A stretch of 64,000 nucleotides of DNA, taken from contig CAZFLK010000008.1 of assembly GCA_964519245.1 (NCBI GenBank), forward strand, positions 1 through 64,000. Direction: 5' to 3'. The notes beneath the pieces are model-generated. The model had not been told where the DNA came from. It made no database searches and saw only the letters and a list, made by a program, of their open reading frames with translations. How positions within the stretch are numbered: the stretch's first letter is position 1; every line of letters starts with the position of its first letter. Made by a program: the position numbers and the translations under genes. Shown here piece by piece: positions 27,043 to 34,808 of this stretch. The stretch is from JAYPEY01 sp964519245 (GTDB taxonomy: Bacteria > Verrucomicrobiota > Verrucomicrobiia > Limisphaerales > JAYPEY01).

Positions 27043-29043
27043 ATGAAGACACTCAGCCTCCTCTCCCGCGGCGTTTTCTTGGCGACGCTCTTCGCGCTGG
27101 TCTCACCCGCGGAAGCCAAATCACTCACCGGCAAAGTGGTCAGCGCCGAGGGCGGACCCATGGGCGGCGTCATGATCAGCGCCTTTGACGAGAAGCATCG
27201 CAAATGGGTTTCCGTCTTCAGCAAGAAGAACGGTTCCTACCAGCTCGATGGACTCCGCGAGGTTGAGCACGAAGTTCGTGCGCGATTGTTGGGCTTTGTC
27301 GATGAATGGCGCGAGGATATCCAACCGGGACGCGACACGGTGGATTTCAAGATGAGCCCGGCCACGGGTTACGACCTCGAGGAACAACGTCCGGCCAATA
27401 GCGGGTTTGCCATGCTCAAGTTCGACAGCATGCGCGACAAGCTGAACTTCAAGATGATGTGCAGCTACTGCCATCAGATCGGGACCATCCCTTTCCGCAC
27501 GCCCGAGAAGCCCGTCGACTGGGAGACCATGCTGCGACGCATGGATGGCTTCGGCGGGCTCTATCCGCACCTTCAGGAACAGATCATCCCGCGCATCATC
27601 GACACCTACAAGGACGCGGCCGTCGAGAAGTGGCCGAAATACGTCCCGCCGCCGCCGCCGTCCGGCACGGCCGCCAAAGTGCGCATCACCGCCTGGGAAT
27701 TCGGCGAACAGTTCGAAAGCTCATTCCACGATCTGGAGTTGGGGCCGGACGGACTCGTCTACGTCGTCAACATCAGCAAGCACTACCTGGGCGTCCTCGA
27801 CACGAAGACCGGCAAGCAGGAGCAGTTCAAGATGCCGCGCGGCTCCTGGGGGCCGCACTCCATTGAACCGGACCTGGACGGGCACATGTGGATCACGCTC
27901 TGCGCCTCCGGCCAGATGGGCAAGTTTGATCTCAATACCCGGAAGATCACCGCCTACTCCAGCGCCGAGGCTCCCGCAAAGCGCGGCTCCTATCCGCACA
28001 CACTGCGCGTCGACCCCAAGGATCCGGAAGGGTTGATCTGGTATACCGACGCCGGCCGCAATTCGGTCTTCTCCATGCATCCGAAGACCAAAGCCGTGAA
28101 GGAGTATCACCTGCTCAGCGAAGGGCAGGCGGTTGGCGCGGGCAAGGGCGAGTCACGCGGCATCACGCCCTACGGCCTGGACTACTCGCCCATCGACGGA
28201 ATGATCTGGTATTCCAAGCTGAACGGAAACCGCATCGGCCGCATCGATCCCAAGGCGCCGGACGGCGACGTGAAGGAATGGAATCCGCCTTTCCGCGGTC
28301 CGCGTCGATTGCACATCGCGCCGAACGGGATCATCTGGGTCCCGGGCTTCGGTTCCGGCGTGCTGGGCAAGTTTGATCCCAAATCCGAGAAGTGGACGGT
28401 TTACGCCCTGCCCGATTCCGAGAATCAGATTCCCTATGCGCTCAACGTCGATCCCAAGGGCTTCGTCTGGGTCTGCGGCACGGGCAACGACACGATCAAC
28501 CGCTTCGATCCCAGGACCGAGCGCTGGGTTGAGATCCGCCTGCCCATGCGCGTCAGCTACACACGCGAGATCGAGTTCGACGAGGAAGGCAATGTCTGGA
28601 CGAGCACCAGCGGACCTTCGCGTCACATGGAGCGCGCCCTCGGTCAGGTCATCAAGATCGAGGTTCTTGAGGATCAAGGCGATGGAGTGAAGTTGGCCAA
28701 GGTCAATCTCACCGGCGACATGCTTGGCGCGCTGACGGCCGAGAACAAACCCAAGCCCATGGGAAAACGTCGCTACACCCCGCTGCCGAAGAATCCGCCC
28801 AAGGCGCGGAAGATCGACCACAAGCTGCTGGCGCACATCGAGAAGAACGTGAAATTGCCGGAAGCCTATCTGAAGTCAAAGCACCAGGACTACGTGGACA
28901 AGCGCATGGCTGGATTCAACCAGCGTCAGCGCGAACGCCTTGGCCGGCTTTGGCAGGATAAACGCAAGGCCGCGCCCAAGATGAAGAACGCGGGTCATTC
29001 GTTCGTGAAGATCCTGGAGTTCGTGGGTGAGAATGTGAAGTAG
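27043..29043 (+). CDS. Exported lyase-type beta-propeller with heme motif and shared C-terminal module
   Basis: A 666 aa exported protein with four parts: a Sec signal (to about residue 25, SPAEA), a carboxypeptidase-regulatory/CnaB-like beta sandwich (27-110, LTGKVVSAEGGPMGGVMISA), a CSYCH c-type heme motif at 140-144, and a virginiamycin B lyase/SMP-30-type propeller (about 205-560, with repeated GLIWYTDAG and GMIWYSKLNG blade motifs). The last 70 residues (KHQDYVDKRM, QRERLGRLW, SFVKILEFV) match the tails of the PQQ-propeller and sulfatase proteins upstream. Activity unknown; a lyase or redox role outside the cell is possible. Confidence 0.85.
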   Translation: MKTLSLLSRGVFLATLFALVSPAEAKSLTGKVVSAEGGPMGGVMISAFDEKHRKWVSVFSKKNGSYQLDGLREVEHEVRARLLGFVDEWREDIQPGRDTVDFKMSPATGYDLEEQRPANSGFAMLKFDSMRDKLNFKMMCSYCHQIGTIPFRTPEKPVDWETMLRRMDGFGGLYPHLQEQIIPRIIDTYKDAAVEKWPKYVPPPPPSGTAAKVRITAWEFGEQFESSFHDLELGPDGLVYVVNISKHYLGVLDTKTGKQEQFKMPRGSWGPHSIEPDLDGHMWITLCASGQMGKFDLNTRKITAYSSAEAPAKRGSYPHTLRVDPKDPEGLIWYTDAGRNSVFSMHPKTKAVKEYHLLSEGQAVGAGKGESRGITPYGLDYSPIDGMIWYSKLNGNRIGRIDPKAPDGDVKEWNPPFRGPRRLHIAPNGIIWVPGFGSGVLGKFDPKSEKWTVYALPDSENQIPYALNVDPKGFVWVCGTGNDTINRFDPRTERWVEIRLPMRVSYTREIEFDEEGNVWTSTSGPSRHMERALGQVIKIEVLEDQGDGVKLAKVNLTGDMLGALTAENKPKPMGKRRYTPLPKNPPKARKIDHKLLAHIEKNVKLPEAYLKSKHQDYVDKRMAGFNQRQRERLGRLWQDKRKAAPKMKNAGHSFVKILEFVGENVK

Positions 29044-29091
29044 GCGGCGGCGGAAGCATGAGATCAGACGCGCCTCAACCGCACGGTCAAA

Positions 29092-29285
29092 GGCCCAACG
29101 GGCCGACTCTATGTCAGCCCAGGCCAACGGCCTGGGAAACCGAATCGCCACAAAAGCAGAGCCCCAACGGGGCGGCCCTACGAGCGGCCAAGGATGTCAT
29201 AGGGCCGCCCCTTTGGGGCTCCAGAATCGATAATGCACAACCCGGGGAGCTGCCTTGGGCTGACATAGGGCTGGCCCGTTGGGCC
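29092..29285. repeat. Nested long inverted repeat
   Basis: Outer arms 29092-29125 (GGCCCAACGGGCC...ATGTCAGCCC) and 29252-29285 pair over about 34 bases with few mismatches. Inner arms 29159-29180 (GAGCCCCAACGGGGCGGCCC) and 29200-29221 pair over 22 bases with one mismatch. The 307-base gap between the genes at 27043 and 29351 holds only this structure. Confidence 0.8.
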
Positions 29286-29350
29286 GGAATCCTGCACAAG
29301 AACTCCGAAGACGCGGCATATCCTGTTCGACTGATCAACCTCAACAAACC

Positions 29351-30121
29351 ATGAACAAATCCCTTCCCATTCTCGCGGTCCTGCTGTCGTGCGCAGCCTT
29401 GGCGACCGCCGTGTTCAACCGCCCTTCGTCAGTCGGTTCGACGAACACGTCTTCCACGGCCGCATCCGATCAAACCGGTCTCGCCGAACTCAAGAATGAG
29501 ATCGCGCAACTCAAGACGGCCAACGCGGCGCTGAAGGCGCAACTCGCCGAGATGAACAGCAAGCCCTTGCGCATCGTGGACAACACGCTCGAGGTCCAGG
29601 CCCTTGGCGAACGCATCGCCAAGCTGGAGAGCTCCCAGAGCGAGGTGATCGAGGCGGTGAATGAGACCGACAAGTATGGCGTTATCGCCGCGATGGAGAA
29701 GGAGATCGCCAGCGCCTACACGACGCTCATGGACGCCGAGCAGTCCGCCGGAGCGCGGTTGAAACAGGTCGGACAGTTGAAACGTTACGGCTACTTCGAC
29801 GAGAAGGCGTTGAAGGCTGTGACCGACATCTACGCAGGCACGGACGATTTCAATCAGAAAGGCGCGGCGTTGCGGGCGATGACGGGATCGATCACGCCGC
29901 AGATCCGCGATCAAATCCTCGCCGATCTGAGCGCCGAGGTCGAAGCCGGCAACAAGTCCGGACGGTACCGCTACTACGCCATCGAGGCCCTGGAGCCTTT
30001 GGCCAACGATCCAACCGTTCAAGAATGGCTTGGCCATCTCGCCCAGAACGATCCCGAACCAAAGCTGGCCGCCCGAGCCAGTCAGGCCTTGGGTGGAGAT
30101 CCAGCGCCACGTAGGAAGTAG
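29351..30121 (+). CDS. Exported coiled-coil protein of unknown function
   Basis: A 256 aa protein that I do not recognise. The ATG at 29351 begins a signal peptide or anchor (MNKSLPILAVLLSCAALATA). Residues 40-75 are a coiled coil (LAELKNEIAQLKTANAALKA). The rest is helical, with LEPLANDPTVQEWLGHLAQN looking like a HEAT-type repeat. Its stop is 37 bases before the giant propeller gene, so they may share a transcript. An open frame reaches back to 29279 but is palindrome sequence. Confidence 0.65.
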   Translation: MNKSLPILAVLLSCAALATAVFNRPSSVGSTNTSSTAASDQTGLAELKNEIAQLKTANAALKAQLAEMNSKPLRIVDNTLEVQALGERIAKLESSQSEVIEAVNETDKYGVIAAMEKEIASAYTTLMDAEQSAGARLKQVGQLKRYGYFDEKALKAVTDIYAGTDDFNQKGAALRAMTGSITPQIRDQILADLSAEVEAGNKSGRYRYYAIEALEPLANDPTVQEWLGHLAQNDPEPKLAARASQALGGDPAPRRK

Positions 30122-30158
30122 ATTCACTCTTCGTCACCCTCCCCGTTTTTCGCATTCC

Positions 30159-33100
30159 ATGAATTCTCGCGCATTACTTTCAATCTTTGCACTGGCGGCA
30201 ACTGCGGCGACGACGTCCGCCGCGCCACAACCCGCCACGATCGGTCACCCTTCCTTCCTCAGCCCGCACTCGCGTCCCATTGCCATTCACGACAAGCATG
30301 TTTTCGTCGCGAACACGCCAGCCGATACGGTCGATGTCATCGAAAGGACATCGCGGAAAGTCGTTCGACGCATCGACGTCGGCATTGACCCGGTCAGCGT
30401 GGTGGTGCGTCCGGATGGAAAAGAGATCTGGGTCGCCAATCACGTGTCGGACTCGGTGAGTGTCATCGATCTGGATTCAGCCAGTCCAACCCGGTTTCAC
30501 GTCGTTGCCACGGTTCAGGATCTGGACGCCAGATCAAAGGCCACCCGATTCGATGAACCGGTCGGCATCGCCTTCGCCAACAATCAAAAGGCCTACGTGG
30601 CTTTGTCCTCAGAGAACAAGATCGCGGTCGTCGATGTGGCTTCCCGCAAGGTCACGAAGCGTCTGAACATCACGGCGCAGGATCCGCGCGCGATCGCGGT
30701 TCACGGCGACCGGCTTTACGTCGTTCCGTTCGAGTCAAACAACAAGACCCAGTTATCCGGGGGAGCGAAAGAGAAGATCGACGGCGACCTGGTGACCTTC
30801 GACGCCTGGGAACATTCCATTCGCGTCAACAACGTCCTGTCCATCGGGCACAGGACCGACATCGTGAAACATCCGCGCGTGCCGGATCGCGACCTGTATG
30901 TCTTCGACACGAAGACCGACAAACTCGTCAAGACGGTGGATACGTTGGGCACCTTGCTTTACGGGCTGGCGATCGATTCGAAAGGCAGCGTCTTCATCGC
31001 CCAGACGGATGCGCGCAACGACGCCAACGGCCGGGCCGGCACAAAGGGGCACGGCCTGAAGGAACTGGAGAATCGCGCCTTTCTGAATCGGATCACAAGG
31101 GTTGATTTCGATGGCGCCGCCGCCAGGAAGCCAAAGTTCATCGAGCTTGAGCCGCTTCCGCCGAATCATCCCGATGACGATCAGGCGTTGGCCACCCCGT
31201 TTGCCATCCGGGTGAGCAAAGATGGCTCCACCTTGGTCGCGACCGCGGCGGGGTCTGACAAGTTGTTCACGGTTGATGCCGCGAGCGGGAAAGTGCAGGG
31301 GCGCGTGGAGGTCGGCTCCGTGCCGCGAGGCATTGCGCTGGAATCCGACGAAAACGGCAAACCCGAACGGGCATGGGTGTTGAACGCCGTGGACAACTCC
31401 GTCTCGGTGGTCGATGTCAGCGAGTCAATCAAACTTCGCGTCACGGCGACGATCCCGTTGAACGATCCGACTCATCCAGCATTCAAGCGCGGTCGCATCG
31501 CCTTCAACAAGGCCGCCGCCTCGACGACCGGCACGTTCTCCTGCGCCAGTTGTCATCCCGACGGGCACACGGACCAGCTTCTGTGGGTGCTGCAGACGCC
31601 GGTCGTCACGCGCGGCAGCCAGATCATGCCGCGTTCCACGATGCCCGTGCGCGGCCTGCGCGACACCGAGCCTTACCACTGGGACGGCATTCCCGGCGAT
31701 CCCTACGGCGGCATCAACAGCGCCAGCGTCCGCAAGCACGTCCCGCCCAACTGCGATGTCAACGTCCCTGAAAGCGCGACACGGCACCTGATCGACGGAG
31801 GGCTCGCCGCCACGATGGCCATGGTCGGCGACAAGACCAAGAACGACGAAGGCAAGCCCGGCCGCCTCACTGCGAAGGAGCGGGATGACATGGCGAAGTT
31901 TCTTCTGAACGTCACCTATCCGCCCGCTCAACGGCGGGCCTACGACAACGAGTTGTCGACGGGGGCGCGTCGGGGATTCGAATTGTTCAACATCATTGGC
32001 GACATTGGCAACAAGCCTGGGACCATGCATTGCGGCAACTGCCACCGCATGCCGTTCTGGGTGAGCACCAATACCCGCGGTTCAGGCATGGACGCCCCGA
32101 CCTGGCGCGGCGCCTACGATCGTTTCCTGATCCTGCCGCAGGGGCGCCTGAACATCATTGGCTTTCCCTTCTATCGACGCATCGCCGATGGCGGACAGAA
32201 TGAGCGCGACATTTGGCGCATGTCCTGGAGCAGCCGCAAGGCGTTCGATCCGGTTTGGAACATGGTCCTCGAGGGCAGCACGGGTTTCTCGGGTTCTCTG
32301 GGCAGGCAAACCACGTTGAACAAACAGACCGCGAAGGAGGAGCTCAACGCCGATCTGCTAGCGGCATTGGAGAAATCGGCTTCGGAAGGCGGCGTGGTCC
32401 TCCAGGTCGAAGGCGCGTTCATCAACGACAAGAAGGTCAATGCGACAAGGCTGCAATTCCGAGATGGCGTTTACTTCGACGCCGCGAATCCAGACAAGAC
32501 CTATCCCCGCAGGCGACTCATCCAACTCGCGTCGACCGGCAGGTTCGTAGGCACATTCACCGGACGCCACGGGGAGAACGACGACTACGACCACCCGCAA
32601 CCCGCGCTCTGGACGCGCGGGCCGATCCACACGCAACGCGGCAAGCAGGAGTTCCCCAAGCTCTATGGCGACAACCGCACCATGAAGGTCAGCGGACGGC
32701 ACATTCGTGAAGGAGCGCATATCATTGTCGACGGTCGCCGGGTTTCCGGAACCATCCGCATTGCCGGGAAAGACAATGTGGACATTGCCCTGGATGAGCT
32801 TCCCGAATTTGGCCTGCATTTCATCCAGGTTCAGAATCCGAACGGCCTGTTCAGCAACGATTTCATCTTCCACGTCACGGACGGACCGGAGAAAGCCGCC
32901 GAATTGCAGACGGCCCTCGAGGCGGCCGTCGCTTTGGGAGACCTCGAGGAAGCCAAACGGTTGATCGCTCGAGGCGCGAAGATCAATGCGCTGGCCAGGG
33001 AAAGCGGATCTCCCATGAGCACGGCTGCCTACCACGGCCGCATGGCAATGCTGCGACAATTGCTCGCGGACGGCGGCAATCCCAACTTCGAGAATCGCGA

Positions 33101-33359
33101 TGGCAATACTCCGCTTCACGTCGCCGCGTTTGCCGGCGAGATTGAAATCGTGAAGTTCCTGCTCGCGAAGGGCGCGTCGACGGCCAAGCGCAATCGCAAT
33201 CGGCAAACCGCCGCCGATATCGTTGCCGGTGAATGGAGCGAGGAGACCGCGGGGATCTATCGCGCCATCGGGGATGCGACCGGACGCGAGTTCGACCTTG
33301 ATCACATCCGTGAGATCCGCCCCAAGGTTGCCAAACTTCTCAACTCCCGTTCGAAGTAA
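30159..33359 (+). CDS. Giant exported propeller / diheme cytochrome / ankyrin fusion
   Basis: A 1066 aa exported protein. A Sec signal to about residue 24 is followed by a YVTN-type beta-propeller (about 30-450, with VFVANTPADTVDVIERTSRK and IWVANHVSDSVSVID). Then a cytochrome region has heme motifs CASCH at 462 and CGNCH at 625, in the style of diheme peroxidase/MauG-like proteins. A beta-rich part follows (about 760-900), and residues about 911-1030 contain ankyrin repeats (NTPLHVAAFAGEIEIVKFLL). I chose ATG 30159 since a signal starts there. The gene is 12 bases from the next sulfatase, so they are co-transcribed. Function unknown; oxidation of an exported substrate is plausible. Confidence 0.82.
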   Translation: MNSRALLSIFALAATAATTSAAPQPATIGHPSFLSPHSRPIAIHDKHVFVANTPADTVDVIERTSRKVVRRIDVGIDPVSVVVRPDGKEIWVANHVSDSVSVIDLDSASPTRFHVVATVQDLDARSKATRFDEPVGIAFANNQKAYVALSSENKIAVVDVASRKVTKRLNITAQDPRAIAVHGDRLYVVPFESNNKTQLSGGAKEKIDGDLVTFDAWEHSIRVNNVLSIGHRTDIVKHPRVPDRDLYVFDTKTDKLVKTVDTLGTLLYGLAIDSKGSVFIAQTDARNDANGRAGTKGHGLKELENRAFLNRITRVDFDGAAARKPKFIELEPLPPNHPDDDQALATPFAIRVSKDGSTLVATAAGSDKLFTVDAASGKVQGRVEVGSVPRGIALESDENGKPERAWVLNAVDNSVSVVDVSESIKLRVTATIPLNDPTHPAFKRGRIAFNKAAASTTGTFSCASCHPDGHTDQLLWVLQTPVVTRGSQIMPRSTMPVRGLRDTEPYHWDGIPGDPYGGINSASVRKHVPPNCDVNVPESATRHLIDGGLAATMAMVGDKTKNDEGKPGRLTAKERDDMAKFLLNVTYPPAQRRAYDNELSTGARRGFELFNIIGDIGNKPGTMHCGNCHRMPFWVSTNTRGSGMDAPTWRGAYDRFLILPQGRLNIIGFPFYRRIADGGQNERDIWRMSWSSRKAFDPVWNMVLEGSTGFSGSLGRQTTLNKQTAKEELNADLLAALEKSASEGGVVLQVEGAFINDKKVNATRLQFRDGVYFDAANPDKTYPRRRLIQLASTGRFVGTFTGRHGENDDYDHPQPALWTRGPIHTQRGKQEFPKLYGDNRTMKVSGRHIREGAHIIVDGRRVSGTIRIAGKDNVDIALDELPEFGLHFIQVQNPNGLFSNDFIFHVTDGPEKAAELQTALEAAVALGDLEEAKRLIARGAKINALARESGSPMSTAAYHGRMAMLRQLLADGGNPNFENRDGNTPLHVAAFAGEIEIVKFLLAKGASTAKRNRNRQTAADIVAGEWSEETAGIYRAIGDATGREFDLDHIREIRPKVAKLLNSRSK

Positions 33360-33371
33360 ACGGACTTCTCC

Positions 33372-34808
33372 ATGAAAAAGACGCTGCTTCTGGCCTTGGC
33401 TCTCTGCTTTTGCCCTGCGCTGTTTGGAGATCCGTCTGCCGGGCCCAATGTGCTCTTCATCGCCGTTGATGACCTGAATGACTGGACGGGTTGCCTTGGC
33501 GGTCATTCGCAGGGCAAGACGCCCAACATCGATCGTCTCGCCGAACGGGGCGTGCTGTTCGAACAGGCGCATTGCGCGGCGCCGCTTTGCAGTCCATCCC
33601 GCACGGCGATCATGATGGGGCTTCGTCCTTCCACGACCGGCATCTACGGCAACCTCTATTGGTTCCGCGACCTGCCGGAATACACGGACTGGGTGACCTT
33701 GCCGCAATACTTCCGCCGGCATGGCTACCTGGCTTGGGGCGGCGGCAAGCTCTATCATATGGCGCAGGGCAAGTTCTCCGACGCCCAGGCCTGGGATCAT
33801 GTCTACTCCACCCGCACCGGCGCTCTTCCTCCGCCCAAGAGCGAACGCTACCAGCACGGTCTGCGACCGAAGTTTGAATCCAATCCCATCCTCGCCCGCC
33901 TGATCGACTGGGGGCCGACCGATCATCCATTGGAGGCGAATCCCGACTGGAAGACGGCCGATGGCGCCGCTCAGTTCCTGCAACGCGATCACGACAAGCC
34001 CTTCTTTCTCGGTTGTGGAATCTATCTCCCGCATCTCCCGTGGTATGCTCCGCGAGAGTTCTTCGATAGGCATCCGTTGGAGGATATTGAGCTCCCTCCG
34101 CACAATCCCAATGACTTTGACGACATCCCGGCCATCGGCCGACGCATGGGGGAGAAACACATCAAGCACATCCGCGCGAGCGGCAAGTGGAAGGAAGCCG
34201 TGCAGGCCTGCCTGGCCGCCGATTCCTTCGCCGACGCCTGCGTGGGACACGTCTTGGACGCTTTGGCGAAGAGTCGGTATCGCGACAATACGATCGTCGT
34301 TCTCTGGGGCGATCACGGTTACGACATCGGCGAGAAGAAGATCGCGAAGTCGGCCTTGTGGGAACAAACGACGCGCACACCGCTGATCATTCATGTTCCG
34401 AGAAAGCTGCGCGGCAAATCGTGGAACACCTCGACCACGACCTGCAAACGACCGGTCAGTCTGCTCGACCTGTATCCCACCTTGATCGAGCTTTGCGGCC
34501 TGCCGCCGAATCCGAAACTCGAAGGCCGCAGCCTCGCGCCGCTCGTTCGCAATCCCGATGCCGATTGGCCCTATCCCGCCCTGATCACCCACTCGCCACA
34601 GTGGCATGGCAACAATCACGCCGTCCGCTCAGAACGCTGGCACTTCATCCACTACGCCGACGGCGGCGAGGAACTTTACGACATGAGCAAGGACCCCAAT
34701 CAGTGGACGAATCTTGCGAATCATCCTGATATGAGTTTGGTGAAGGCAAGGCTTCGCAAGTGGCTGCCCAAGACAAACGCCAGACATTCACGCGGCAAAC
34801 AGAAATGA
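33372..34808 (+). CDS. Secreted iduronate-2-sulfatase-like sulfatase
   Basis: A 478 aa exported S1 sulfatase. Sec signal to about residue 19. The N-terminal VDDLNDWTGCLGGH and the segment RPSTTGIYGN are typical of the iduronate-2-sulfatase-like group. The formylglycine motif CSPSR is at 73-77, and LWGDHGYDIGEK holds the later metal ligands. It may remove 2-O-sulfate from uronic acid-containing glycans, by family likeness only. Unlike the sulfatase at 24638 it has no C-terminal module; it ends in a basic tail. It overlaps the DUF3604 gene by four bases (ATGA). Confidence 0.9.
   Translation: MKKTLLLALALCFCPALFGDPSAGPNVLFIAVDDLNDWTGCLGGHSQGKTPNIDRLAERGVLFEQAHCAAPLCSPSRTAIMMGLRPSTTGIYGNLYWFRDLPEYTDWVTLPQYFRRHGYLAWGGGKLYHMAQGKFSDAQAWDHVYSTRTGALPPPKSERYQHGLRPKFESNPILARLIDWGPTDHPLEANPDWKTADGAAQFLQRDHDKPFFLGCGIYLPHLPWYAPREFFDRHPLEDIELPPHNPNDFDDIPAIGRRMGEKHIKHIRASGKWKEAVQACLAADSFADACVGHVLDALAKSRYRDNTIVVLWGDHGYDIGEKKIAKSALWEQTTRTPLIIHVPRKLRGKSWNTSTTTCKRPVSLLDLYPTLIELCGLPPNPKLEGRSLAPLVRNPDADWPYPALITHSPQWHGNNHAVRSERWHFIHYADGGEELYDMSKDPNQWTNLANHPDMSLVKARLRKWLPKTNARHSRGKQK

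Noticed and set aside
32358..34619. 753-residue minus-strand frame
   Set aside because: Shadow of the giant fusion protein and the next sulfatase, which carry heme, ankyrin and CSPSR motifs on the plus strand.
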